Program-made: the position numbers and the translations under genes
Source: Poronia punctata
Lineage: Eukaryota > Ascomycota > Sordariomycetes > Xylariales > Xylariaceae
Direction: 5' to 3'
Assembly (NCBI GenBank): GCA_022579005.1
Contig: MU401573.1
Location: 49,663-113,662, forward strand
Length of the DNA stretch: 64,000 nt
Notes under the pieces: generated by a model
Databases searched by the model: none
Seen by the model: only the letters and a program-made list of their open reading frames with translations
Told to the model about the DNA's origin: nothing
Shown: piece by piece, positions 44,471-55,496 of the stretch
Layout of the letters: every line of letters begins with the position of its first letter
Numbering within the stretch: the first letter of the stretch is position 1

Positions 44471-46381
44471 TTAGTCCTCGTCATCGTCATCCCCTTTTGG
44501 GGTAAGCAGCCCTTCGTTCACATAGGTGGTGTCCTGGCTCCCTTCCGGCAGGACGACTCGATCATCCGGTAGGATTGTGACGAACCATGGATGGAGGAAG
44601 ACCCGATCCTCGTGTGGCAACCATCCATAGGCTCGCAACCACAAGCCGATCAGGCCGGTCGCTCTTGCTGATGGTTCATCATTCTCTTCGTTTAGTCGGC
44701 TGTAATTGTAATTGATGTCGGATCGATTGTTGCGAGGTATAGGGATTGAGAAACGAGGTCCGATGTCCATCTGGTAATCAAAGCTTTGGAATTCTGCAAC
44801 ACCACCGGTACAATCCCACGTGAATCCGAGCATCTCCAGTCGGTGGTGGGGACAATCTGCGTGTGCTCTGATTTCCGGGCTGAGGTCTTTCAAAGGTGTT
44901 ACATCAGCTGGTGTCCACTGGGAGGGAATGAGTCGGGCATGTAGACCAGATTGGGAAAGAAAAAGGAGCTGACACTCAAACGATTGCCCCATACAATCCT
45001 CTTCAACATGTGGGTCGTGTAAGGGTAGTTGAAGGAATGATTGTGTTGTGCCCGACCAAATAGCAGATTCGAGATCAATGTGTAGATATCCTTGCTCAAC
45101 CTCTTTCAGAAGCGTCTCGTGTAGTCCTAGAATGGTGACACCCACCCACAGAAAGGCGACAGATGGTTCTCGTTCCATAATCATACGCGCGATAGCCTGC
45201 GGCCCGCTCTGCGAAGCAACGTCGAACGCGGCCAAGGTCCCCTGCAGCCATGGGGCCACCACTTCGCACCAGACCCCGGGCTCAAAAAAGGCGCTCAATA
45301 GCATTGCGCCTACGCTAGGTGCTCTACAGCTCATGGTGATCAGTCTGTCTAGATGATGATCGTTGTGGATCCAATCGAGGTGCTGACATCCATTGAAGAT
45401 CTGAGGACGGCGAGCAGGGGTGTTGAAACTAGAGCGGTCCAACTCGTCGGCAGCGATTTGTTTCGGACAAGGCAGATGGAATCGAAAGCCCGGATGTAGA
45501 TTGCAATATGGAAGGACGAGGACCGCTGCCAAGGCGGCAAAGCTCTGGTCGATGACGTTGTGACGCTGGCAGAAACGGTCGAGATACAGAAGAGCGGTTT
45601 CAAACGACGCAGCTGGGGAATCAATGGGTAGCCGATGATGTATGTTGGCCGTTTCCATGATGAACCGGTGATTCTCTAATGAGACGGACCAGCGCGACAT
45701 GTGTTGCCCATCAGATGTGGCCGCCTGCCAACCCCGTCCTGGAGCCAACACGGCAGCCCACCATCGAGCTTCTTGGGGGGCCACATCTCCGGGATTGAAG
45801 TAGGTGGCGTGCTTGTTTGGCGCGTGTTCCGACCCGTCATCGCCGTCATCGCCGTCACCGCCGTGTTTCGCCTGACTATCGGTGTATCGTAGAGAGAAGT
45901 GGTCCGGGAATAGCTCAGTCCACCGAGCAGACAGAATATATGCCCATGCCAATGCGAGGATGGGGACATAGTTGCTATTCGATACGACAAACCATGGGTT
46001 TTGTCCGACATCTTCGCCTGTCGGGTCGGCGATGGTTAATGGAATAGGTTTGTGGATAGCAACAAGAATCTTGACCGTCTGTTGAAAGGGTGCAAACCCG
46101 TTCTCAACATTACATGAACCTGGTCCCCATTTGGAGTCACCAGTCACATAAAGGCGAGGGAGGGAACCCTCTTCCGTTGGTATGTAACGATTCATTTCCA
46201 GGTTAGGTGGGAAATAAGGATACTGGCGGCACAGGGTGAGGGGTGAAAGGTAAGCTGGGGGTAAAGTGGGATGCTCTACTGCCCATCTATGGAGCCTGGA
46301 CCAAAGGGCAAAGGCGTCCTCATACACCTCGGTGAAGTGCCTGGAGCTAGGCCGTATCTCGTCGTACAACATGTCTGCCAT
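44471..46381 (-). CDS. Conserved fungal protein of unknown function
   Basis: One exon of 636 residues from the ATG at 46381; the frame is open further upstream but has no ATG. The N-terminus MADMLYDEIRPSSRHFTEVY and the block PPAYLSPLTLCRQYPYFPPN resemble a widespread Pezizomycotina family of uncharacterised proteins; that is from memory. Further features are WFVVSNSNYVPILALAWAYILSARWTELF near residue 135, an acidic insertion (GGDGDDGDDGSEH) and an acidic C-terminus (KGDDDDED). No signal peptide or clear membrane segment is seen. No function can be given. The plus strand opposite has only antisense frames. Confidence 0.75.
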   Translation of the reverse strand: MADMLYDEIRPSSRHFTEVYEDAFALWSRLHRWAVEHPTLPPAYLSPLTLCRQYPYFPPNLEMNRYIPTEEGSLPRLYVTGDSKWGPGSCNVENGFAPFQQTVKILVAIHKPIPLTIADPTGEDVGQNPWFVVSNSNYVPILALAWAYILSARWTELFPDHFSLRYTDSQAKHGGDGDDGDDGSEHAPNKHATYFNPGDVAPQEARWWAAVLAPGRGWQAATSDGQHMSRWSVSLENHRFIMETANIHHRLPIDSPAASFETALLYLDRFCQRHNVIDQSFAALAAVLVLPYCNLHPGFRFHLPCPKQIAADELDRSSFNTPARRPQIFNGCQHLDWIHNDHHLDRLITMSCRAPSVGAMLLSAFFEPGVWCEVVAPWLQGTLAAFDVASQSGPQAIARMIMEREPSVAFLWVGVTILGLHETLLKEVEQGYLHIDLESAIWSGTTQSFLQLPLHDPHVEEDCMGQSFECQLLFLSQSGLHARLIPSQWTPADVTPLKDLSPEIRAHADCPHHRLEMLGFTWDCTGGVAEFQSFDYQMDIGPRFSIPIPRNNRSDINYNYSRLNEENDEPSARATGLIGLWLRAYGWLPHEDRVFLHPWFVTILPDDRVVLPEGSQDTTYVNEGLLTPKGDDDDED

Positions 46382-48092
46382 GGCTATGAGACTGAACAAT
46401 GACCCGGCAACAAGAGACAAAGATGACGATGGAGGCTTTAGAAGTGTGCGTTTTGAATTGACGGCGACGGCTTGTCTGTGATTCAAAGAATAGTCCAGAC
46501 TCCAGGCCAGGCACAACGGGTAAACCGGGTTGTGAGTTTTAAGTCGAGACTGTCGACCCTTTGTGGAATCAAAAAGGATGAGAAAGGTCGAAGAAAGTCC
46601 TGGCTTCTGCCACCCGTGCTTAAATAATGTTGGCTGTCAATGCCATGTACAAGTTGGGCTCCATTGTGATCGCCCATTGGGGTGAGCACTACAGCTGGGC
46701 TAGATATTGGCAGTTCAAACTTGATCGCATTGATGAATCCCGCCTTTAGTGTTATTGTAGCTTTGTTAGTCAATGTACTGCAGCCCTCTCAATGTTACCT
46801 GCTCTGTCAATGTCACCTGCTCTGTCATTGTGTTGGGGCTTTCGTAGCTAACGACCAATACCTCTGTCGGACCGCATTCTGGCTATTGAGACCTGAAAGA
46901 GACAGTCATTGAAGTCAACATACCTCATCAATATACAAGGGACCATCATGCACATAATTGTACCTACCGGCGGGCCGGACCATCTCGCCACCTAATTCAC
47001 CAAATAATCCAAAAAGTAGATGGTATTTATTATCATTGCTGTTTCAACATTCAACCGCCTAGAAGGATGTGCTTGAATATGTCTTGGATATGTTGGGCCT
47101 GATACCTCAAGTAGCTAGATTTACCTACCTACCTTACTTGGAAGTTGGCAGGGCCTACGGCTGAGTCGTGACTGCTTACCCACGTTCCTGCCTATAAGTC
47201 CTATAAGTATCAAAAGTAATCGTTCCCCTGCAGTTGACTACGTAACCTACCTACATGGGACGGTGGCGATCAACTAGGTCGGCACGGTATTGGCCATACC
47301 TCCTTATAAGGGAACCCCCTTCCTCACACCGAGATCGTAGTGAAATTAAGGTTGTCCTCCCACGGACCTTGTCTGCCACGTTGTGCTTACATTACAGATC
47401 TCGTCTATCTAGGACTCGGATGACAAGTAGAAATCTGACATGTTGGACGGTTGCACTGCCAAGTCGGTGGTGAGATTTGTACCTAAAGTTAGGTACTTAC
47501 CTACTGCCACCGAAAAAGGGGACAATTGACATTACCCAATCAAGGAACGCACACATATAAGAGCCTCAATGAGGCTGAACTACAAAACCCCAATCGGGAC
47601 CCTGTATCCAACGTGTTCGACTAAGCCACAGATACCACCCCTGCCGTAGATCCCCCAGGTCGAACATGTACCTACTACTCGTAGGATGCGCCACACTGCT
47701 ACCGTACCTGAGGTAGATCAAAAACTTGAACTTTTAGCGTTATTTTTATCCTTGCCTTCTGATTAATCAAGGGTCAAGACAAATCATTAGCTGGAAGAGT
47801 GAGTAATAATAATGGAAAACACTGACTTTTAACACTGTTTACGCCGCAGGCATACTTGTAGAAAGCCTGCCGTAAGCGAGGGGGAGGGATTGGAAGTGAT
47901 GATGAATTCTGTGGTGCTAAAGGTGAAATTTGTGTACAGTGCATACATACAATTTAGGTCGGGCGTACGTGTACACGGGATCTACCTCTTGAGCACTGTT
48001 AGGTGTTAGGCAGGTGCGAGTGAGAAAGGGTGCTCTGGTAGCAATCTGATGGATGCTCCCCTAGCAATTCTCTTTATTAATAAGCATTGCTA
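46382..48092. other. Intergenic accessory DNA
   Basis: About 1.7 kb without a supported exon. It holds a short tandem array of 18-bp units (46784-46837) and many TACCTA-type runs. Confidence 0.55.
46784..46837. repeat. Three tandem 18-bp units
   Basis: Units CCCTCTCAATGTTACCTG, CTCTGTCAATGTCACCTG and a partial CTCTGTCATTGT follow head to tail. They differ by a few substitutions. Confidence 0.8.
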
Positions 48093-48447
48093 GGTGCGCA
48101 GGGTAGTTAGAAGTTGCTATTGACGCAGGGCTCTAGTCTAGGTGCTAGCAGTTGTTGTATTAACGCGCACTGCATGCCACCTTGCACCTTTATATCCCCG
48201 CTGCCGCTGCGCAACTTGCGCAGCACAATACAAGTAAATAACCTCATTTTTAGTAAGCAAAGTTAAGTAACTTTACTTGTACATACTTATATACTAAGCC
48301 GCTGTTGCCGCTCTTGCTAAGGTATTATACGTAACAGTCTAAATAGTCTAGTTAATATAATATACACAGTCCTGCAATTGGACGCGGCTGCCTAACAGCC
48401 GTCAACACCCTGACCCTGCGCCAATAGTAATTTTTACCCTGCGCACC
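48093..48447. mobile_element. Mariner-type MITE with TA target duplication
   Basis: A 355-bp segment starts GGTGCGCAGGGTA and ends TACCCTGCGCACC, a 13-bp perfect terminal inverted repeat. After a small gap the inverted similarity resumes: TTGCTATTGACGCAGGG on the left against TTACTATTGGCGCAGGG read from the right, so the arms are about 40 bp with GCGCAGGG occurring twice. TA flanks both ends (48091-48092 and 48448-48449), as expected for Tc1/mariner transposition. There is no coding capacity. The interior holds a small palindrome (GCTGCGCAACTTGCGCAGC). It lies 400 bp upstream of the EthD gene. Confidence 0.72.
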
Positions 48448-48845
48448 TACCTAGTAGCAACGCTCTTGTTAATTACCTAATCAACCCTCCTCTTATCCCA
48501 TCCAATCAAAATTAGCGTAACGGGCCAAAAAAGATCTGACAGGAAAGAGAGGGGCAGGGGAGGGGCTCAAACAATATTCCTTGGCATATCCGATCGGCTT
48601 AAACTAAACCCCACTTTCATCAATCTCAGGGGGGTTCGGCTAATCCATGATCCCAGTCCCTCTCAGACTACAACTACATCCCCAACCTAGGTTACCTACT
48701 TATTATCATCGAACCGTTACAATTTGTAAGTGAGTCATCTTCACTTTAACAACCTCCCTCCCGAATTCTCTACTATCTACCAACCAAACCAGACCACATC
48801 TATCCTCCCAAAACCTTAATAAAAAAAAACCCAAAACCCGCAAAA
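48448..48845. other. Promoter region of the EthD gene
   Basis: No exon is supported. The right end is rich in A and C just before the ATG, as in fungal 5' leaders. Confidence 0.5.
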
Positions 48846-49278
48846 ATGACATACGTCGTCGTAGTCGTCTACCCCGCAGAGGCCAAATTCGACATGGAGT
48901 ATTATCTCTCGTCGCATGTCCGTTGCAATCCCTCCTCATCCACAATAAACCACAATTCCCATTTTTTTCCCACCAACCCTCAATCTTACCCTGCCGTGAC
49001 TAGAAACCTTAGTTTACTAGCTAACTGAGTATATATAGATGCCCCTCGTACAAAAGTCATGGGCCCCTCAAGGTCTAAGAGGATGGAAAGTCGCACAATA
49101 CAGCAGTCCAGACTCGCCTTATAGCGTGCAGGCCTGGCTCGAGTGGGAAAGCAAGGAACATAGCGAGAAGGGATTCGCTAGTGCTGAGGCTAAGGAAGTT
49201 TTTGGTGATATTCCTAATTTTACGGATAAGCAACCTGTTGTTGCTTCTGGGGAGCTTGCTGCTTCTGCTACGTGCTAG
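48846..49278 (+). CDS. EthD-domain protein
   Basis: Small dimeric ferredoxin-like protein of the EthD family, named from ether-degradation operons; fungal members include small anthrone-oxygenase-like and stress-linked proteins. Exons are 48846-48917 and 49039-49278 with a 121-nt intron (GTCCGT donor, ATATAG acceptor), giving 103 residues. The splice joins YYLSSH to MPLVQKSWAPQGLRGW, reproducing the family's conserved YYxxxHxPL motif, which validates the weak donor. The core continues as VQAWLEWESKEHSEKGFASAEAKEVFGDIPNFTDKQP. No signal peptide. Substrate unknown. Confidence 0.9.
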
Positions 49279-49866
49279 ATTAAGGGGCTGGTCGGTTGGA
49301 GACGGGATTGAGTTGTGATAGTTGGTAGTTGGTAGTTGGTAGTAGTTATCAGATGATCTACGGAATACATCACCTTCGCCACCTATAACGAGAGCAGAGT
49401 GCCAGTAATGGTTTATCAGATGCGCATCCTTCTCATTAAGAGCATTTAAGTGTACATAATATGACTTTTGAAACGCCGTGGGAGCCCTGTCCTGTCTAGT
49501 CCAATTCCTGCAATGGCATACCCTTGTTACGGGTAGCACGAAATCCGATAGCCTCCTCATAATGTCGTAGCATCGTACATCAGCGTGGACCTACGTCTCT
49601 ACACTGGGTTCCAGGGTCTTAAGTAAAAGGGGGTGCACCCGCAACCCCCGGGTGCCTTTTCCCAGGATGTTATAAGCAGAACAGACCCTGCTAGACTACT
49701 TCCAAACAACTATCTCCCCGACTCAGAAAGAAGTAACCCTTCACTGCTTCCGTAAATCGCGAGATAGTTGTTTAGGAGAAGTCTAGCAAAATCTGCTCTG
49801 CCTATAAAGTTTAGGATAACTGCGAAGGCTCGCTGATGCGTTTAATATTACTCTCGTGCCGCAGAA
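49279..49866. other. Intergenic, no supported gene
   Basis: Includes GTTGGTAGTTGG-type short repeats at about 49318-49345. An imperfect inverted stretch occurs around 49682-49800 (CTAGACTACTTCCAAACAAC against GTTGTTTAGGAGAAGTCTAG), with loop AT-rich DNA between. Confidence 0.55.
49682..49800. repeat. Imperfect inverted repeat, possible foldback element
   Basis: The left arm around 49680-49717 (AGCAGAACAGACCCTGCTAG then ACTACTTCCAAACAACTATC) matches the reverse complement of the right arm around 49766-49801 (GATAGTTGTTTAGGAGAAGT then CTAGCAAAATCTGCTCTGCC). The arms are about 40 bp with mismatches, separated by about 50 bp. It could be a small solo MITE; no clear target duplication is seen. 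Confidence 0.5.
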
Positions 49867-50073
49867 TTAGACGTGCACTGTTGAATACCGTATCTTGCCG
49901 ATTTTCTTAACATGGCGGCTTCGTTCGGTCGCCTTGTTTTGATCGATGCAAATGGAGTCCACCGAATAGAAGCGGTCTCCATGGGAATGTCGCAGTGACT
50001 TCAAGACGGATTCAAGTCTTGGCGTGATCATCATTCTCTTGCCAGTCACAGTGACCTCAGACGTTGCTGGATC
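49867..50073 (-). pseudogene. HET-domain gene fragment
   Basis: On the minus strand the translation ATSEVTVTGKRMM...LESVLKSLRHSHGD...VDSICIDQNKATERSRH...KKIGKI follows residues 268-326 of the HET protein encoded at 18032-20671, with roughly three quarters of bases identical by eye. A small insertion then shifts the frame; after it the DNA still matches (AACAGTGCACGTCTAATTCT in the intact gene) for about 25 bp and ends. The 5' part is replaced by 37-bp tandem repeats. It is a piece of a diverged paralogue. Confidence 0.85.
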
Positions 50074-50121
50074 ACTGTGACTGGAGTTCGGCTTTTGGTT
50101 GTTTTCCTGAATCTGAGTGCA

Positions 50122-50215
50122 CTGGTTTTGGTACACTGCTTCTGGTGCATGGAGTGCCCTAGTTTTGGTACACTGCTTCTGGTGCATGGAGTGCCCTGGT
50201 TTTGGGTGCACTGGT
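50122..50215. repeat. Tandem 37-bp repeat, two and a half units
   Basis: Units start at 50122, 50159 and 50196 (CTAGTTTTGGTACACTGCTT...GGAGTGCC). The first two differ at one or two positions; the third is partial and varied. The array lies between the HET fragment and the Clr5-domain gene. Confidence 0.85.
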
Positions 50216-50388
50216 AGCACAGGTCTGTTTGTTCGGAGCCGAAGGGCCGGCCAGTCGAGTGATTAGGGTGATTCGACTTGGCCGCTGTAGAGGCAATTTG
50301 AGGTGATCGGAGTGGTTCGATAGGCCGACGGTTCGATAGTTCGATAGTTCGACTTCCCCTGTATATAAGGAAGTTGAAGATACCATTC

Positions 50389-51049
50389 TCAAGGGCACCA
50401 CGGGTAGCCTGCTAGGCCTATTTCGCCCCAGTCCCCCAGTAAGTCCACCGACGGAGGAATGCAGAGAAAGGGGAACTGCATCTCTTGGAATGTCGGCATC
50501 AAGACATTGTGCGGTTCCAGGTAAGAGTTGGTGCACAATGTGTTGAACGGCACAGGCACCACAGGCATATCCAAGCCATGGTATGGGAACTGGGGCTGGT
50601 AAGAGGCAGGCGACGATCCGAGATCCATGTGTGTAGGGTCACGGTAACCGAGGTTTGAGAAGTTGAATACGTCGGCCTCCCACGGCTGTGGCTGTGGAGC
50701 CGACGTCTCCCCGGCGTTGGACGATATCGGCTCTGGCTGTGGAGCCGACGTCTCCCCGGCGTTGGACGGTATCGGCTCTGGATTGCCCGAAAGCACGGGG
50801 GGGTTAGACCGTCTTTGGGCGGGGGCCCTTGGTCGATATTTTCGACAACCCCATTGGATGAGGCGTCCTTTATAGGCTCGGATACTGATCGAAATCAGCT
50901 TGAAAGGTGCAGAAGAAAGGAAAGAGAGGAGGAACATACGACGCTTTGAACCCGTATTTATCTATCATTATCTGGCGAACGTCTTCTAGCTTCTTGTGAC
51001 TGTACAACTCCTGTATGGTAGTTTTGTGTAGCTCCCATCGTTTCGTCAT
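50389..51049 (-). CDS. Clr5-domain protein
   Basis: The Clr5 domain is a short helical, probably DNA-binding N-terminal domain found in many fungal proteins and named from fission-yeast silencing factor Clr5. Exon 1 (50940-51049) and exon 2 (50389-50884) are joined by a 55-nt GTATGT...ATCAG intron, giving 201 residues. The splice completes the domain: MTKRWELHKTTIQELYSHKK, then KYGFKA-S-IRAYKGRLIQWGCRKY. After it come Pro-rich linker and a 45-bp in-frame tandem duplication (50690-50779) giving two copies of a 15-residue NAGETSAPQP unit. The C-terminus is rich in aromatic and Pro residues. A neighbouring HET fragment and minisatellites suggest a dynamic locus. Nuclear role is inference. Confidence 0.82.
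50690..50779. repeat. In-frame 45-bp tandem duplication in the Clr5 gene
   Basis: Two copies, 50690-50734 and 50735-50779, differ at a single base (GACGATATC against GACGGTATC). The duplication preserves the reading frame. Confidence 0.9.
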
Positions 51050-54000
51050 GGTAGCGATGGGTCCGGAGTAAGGGATAAATGTGCCGGTTCTGTTTGTGTC
51101 TATGTTTGTGTCTATGTTATGTTTGAGACAAAACAGCGGTGAATCGTAAGAGGGGACTTAAGGCCACGCAGTGTCAAGGGGCGGAGAAAAAGGGCGGGAT
51201 GAGGTTGTCAATGTGGAGCTGTGTTCGAGGGAAAGTAAGGGAGGAGATTTTAAAGGTCTTATTATACCCCAAGTATTCGAAGGCGCACTTCCGGCTTGCC
51301 GGCTTAACCGTAAGCCGTGGTCGGATTATTCCGGGAGTAGATGGGAGAAACAGATTCATGAACTTCGGAAAGTATGTCGGCGGATAAGGGCACGCCGGTG
51401 ACTACGATACACAACAGAATGATATCATGATTTCTGTCATTTTGGAGGGGTCAGGAGTGCAGGGGGTCCAGGATGAGACTATGAATGGAATGGGGCCTTG
51501 GGTAAAGGCTCTTTCCTTGGCAAAATGATAATACACAGCACGAAGGTCATTGCCAAATCGTGGATTGAATACCGACTATAGCGGCAAGAAGATTTTGTGG
51601 CAGGCAGCTTACATGCGTGACGATGATATAGAATCCAGGTTGTTCGACCCATGTCACGATACAAACCTCCCTGTGGCTTAGCCGCTGCTTGTCACCTGCC
51701 TCGACGTAGGTACTAAGTACGCCGTGCGCCTGAAATATGCAGGGAGAATAAAAGTGAAAGAGCCTATAAAATCCCACCGCTATATGTTTAAGGTGGCATA
51801 ACCCTCCGCCTCGCGCTTTCCCTCTGCAACGTTAGACAAAAAATAGCGCGTGTGGAGGAATACCTACTGCCCACGCCATGATGGGAGTCAAATATGAACC
51901 AGTGTGATATTGGAAGTTGTGATACCTGGACCTGCCGGCATACATCGGGTGCAGTGATATTCAGACATTAAGATATCCATAAAAGCTTAGGTATTCTGGC
52001 ATATCACTACATACCATTGTCCGGAAAGAATCTTCTTCATTAGGAGCTGGTGCCTAATGGGGGAGACACGTATTGGGTGATAGAAAAAGGGTGGGGCGGA
52101 GGGCGAAAGGGATGGCAGACACGGCGGCATACTGGGAAAATATTGCCTGGAATAGCTACCGAATTTACGTACCTAAGCAAATGAAATGAAAATACCCGGG
52201 GTGCACTATTTATACTCGAGGAGCCTCTTAATGTAACCCAAGTAACTTAGGTTAATATTGTAATATGTTCATGGTTAGGTAGCAGATGCGGCTGTAGGTA
52301 TTTGGTATGCTCGTGACGGCCCCGTGTCCCGACAAAGCCACAGCGTTCTACCATCAAGTAAATTGAATTCCACTGCAATATCTTATGGGACTGGTCAATC
52401 TATACGCCCTCGGCAGGTTTTCATCTTCAGTATCATTTCAGCCGCTACTTTCGAAGGTATAACATATAAAGTTGATCTCACCGGTTTGAAAACTTCCAAT
52501 GTCCCCTGATGGTTAGATATTGGTAGAATATCCATCCTCCTGAGACAATTCAGTTAGGTTGACTTCGGCCACACTAACAAGAAATCCAGGCATTTTACTT
52601 AGCTCCCGCCTATTCGGGTCTACCTCATCCCTTGCTTCCCTTAACCATCAATCAATACCAGTAAATCATTATAGTATGAGTGCCTGATAAAAGCCCCTAC
52701 CCGAGGAAAAAAGTGTCTCTGTCCTCTTTTACGAGTATGACCGCATAACCGACTGTTTCAAGGACAAATACTAGCGCGAGCATGAAAGAATGAGGCGATC
52801 ATCACTATCATCCACCTCGTGAGTGGCCAAGTGTACCAATCAGCAGAATCCACTACAGCCGTGGTCTTTATCACAGAAATAGTATTTGCAGGCCGCCGAG
52901 TTGATATAAGACAGGGATTTAAATGTCCTGTATTCCCTTCTACATCATAAACTCGGGCCATCTGTTCCGCCCCGGCGATAATATACCTCCAAGGGTAGGG
53001 TGTTTGCGAGTGACAGAAACTACATACGCAAAATTGAATCATGAAGCCAAGATTTAGGAGAAACATATATTCTCCAAGTCTGGATCGAACACACAGATGA
53101 GTCCTACAGTACACGTGAGGTCCCAGCCATATGAAGATATCACCCAGTAGATACTCACGATCATGGTTTGCATGTTGGACTTGGGAGTCGGGGACAGCCC
53201 TAACCCCCCCTGTTAAGGGAAGAAAGGGTGCCATGAACGCTGATGCCGTCGGCGGCTAGTTTGATTGTGACGAGGTATTATGCAAAGGCAGGCTGACTAG
53301 GGGCTCGGGAGAAAGAGCTGAGCAGGTACATGCAACGAGCAGTGTACCTCACTGCTATCAAGACAGTATGGGTCCCAAAGAGAAACAATTTTAATCTGGA
53401 GAAAAATAGAAAACGAGGTTAACCAATGGCAAGGCACAGACGAGGCATTGGGCATTGGGCATCGTGATCACGACTATGGCTGGCTTGCCACACGATCACG
53501 CCGCCCGCCTATCTTTTATTTGATATCATGAACTTGTCTTGGACTACGTGATATACCTTGTCGCGTACCCCTCGTGTTCCCGGTCGTCTGAGCATCATAG
53601 GAAACAGGATGCGAGGCGAGTTTCCTTGGATATTTCCGCGGGATGTTGTCTCGACAGCGCTGGGCTTGTGACTCTTATTGGGTATGGCCTAGGAACCTGG
53701 TGAGTACCTGAAATAGATATTTACGAAGATCTCGATTTTCGACGTTATGGGACAAAACATGGGAACACAAGATTATTGAGGTGCAAGTTCTTATTGGAAG
53801 CAGCCGAATAGGAAAGAGTATTGCATGCAGACTCTCGGCCGAGGAAAGGCCAGCCCCCAGCCTGAGGCCACATATGTGTGCGAGAAGGTGCAAAGGGATG
53901 AAGGACGCGCTTATCACGGCCCTCCTCTCATTGGCCCTCTATACTGCGTGCCCCGCATAATGAAAGCATTCCTAGGTAGCACGCGCAAAATCAGCCTTAC

Positions 54001-55496
54001 GGTTTACCCATTGCCTACTCGTAGACAACCAATTACTCCCGAGCAGGGTCCCTGGTACAAAGCCGCAGGGCTGCGGCACAGAATCCCACATAGTTGATAC
54101 CTACTGCGAAGTTGAAATAGGTCCCGCCTTCTGCCCTAAGTTCCTCTACGAAAGCCTAGATTGGTGGGAGAAGGAACTATTCTGACCCTGGATAGTACAA
54201 CAGGACTTCACACAAAGTCGCAGCCGGATCACGCCTCCCCCCAAAAAGGAATTCTAAAGTGGTGGACACTACAGTTGATGTAGCGGTGAAGGTTGGTGGT
54301 TTTTTTATTCTAGGAAGCTACCTACACCTCGAATTGGAAGTAGTTGTTGCATGGACTTCTTTCTTCCCCAAGTCAAATATTCTACTCCGACCCCCGGTGG
54401 TCAAGACTTGATGGGAACGCTGCGAGGGAACATTGGTTCGATCCTATCTCTAGAGAATGCCCTGATAGATTAACTGCATCAAGCTGTACCTACGTCACTC
54501 TCCACGGGACATAGGACCATTATCTTTCTACGTTTCGGTGTGGGCGCAAGGATCACCTGAAATCTAAAAGAGGCACGGCAACCACAGTCGCATGTAACTA
54601 TGCCAAACCGTCATACTTTAGTGCAAAGGTACCTCATGTGCCCGGTATCTGGGCACGGTTGGGCGGATCACGGGATCAGGAATGATGAAAATCATTGCGG
54701 CTCCTCAGATGCGCCAATCTGCTCGCTACCTGCGCTTAATCCTTCGGCTCAGGCACGTCCAATCATAACACCGCCCGCATGCGCAACCGGAACTTCAGGC
54801 AACGCACATCCGTTCCTCGCTGCTCGCCTAGGAGAATCGACATGTAAGTCATCAAGAGATAAAACGCCACACAGGGTCGACCGCCTTTCTCTGGTGGCCT
54901 GGGCAGCATCTGTAGGTCATCACTGATCAGTGATACGCACGGAGATAGGTTCGCTAAATTGGCACGCATGCAGGTTCATAGCCATTAGGTACACGTACTA
55001 CAGTCGGCCGCGACCCGACTAGATTCGCTCGAAACCAACCCAGACGACCAACGGATACGTTACCTTTCATTGGACTCCAGTCGTCAACCCCAGTCGTCTA
55101 ATCCAGATCGCTGTCCAGTTGTGCCCCGTTTCCAGAACAAGGCATGACGACACGCGAGCGATCGCGCGCCTGCCACCAAACGTAAGAGCATTGAAGTACA
55201 CTTGTATCGTCTCATGGTTATCAACTCAGCCCCCACACTTCCCGGCGACAACACAGTCGGTAAACTACCTGGACGATCTACTGACGTTGCACGCAGATAC
55301 CAGTAATTCGGATTTTCCGCCTGCGGATCTGGTCTATTAACCTTGAGCCCAGTCTAGAAGTCCGGACCTGCAAAGGTTGGGCACGGACAAAGACGATAGC
55401 CCAACGACCTCAATGTGGCGTGCGGACGGATATACCCTTGTTTACACCTCCTTCCCCAGTCCCCACAACTTGATATTCTAACTTGACCTTCTCCGA
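51050..55496. other. 4.4 kb gene-poor accessory DNA
   Basis: No exon is supported. Open frames at 52758-53234 (minus), 53825-54097 and 54600-54926 have no recognisable domain, no splice partners and ordinary intergenic composition. No terminal repeats of an autonomous element were seen. Confidence 0.5.

Noticed and set aside
52758..53234. Minus-strand frame of 158 codons with hydrophobic stretches
   Set aside because: I recognise no family and see no splice partners; the hydrophobic segments are irregular. Not supported as a gene.
54600..54926. Plus-strand frame of 108 codons
   Set aside because: No domain, ordinary intergenic composition and no upstream promoter signal.
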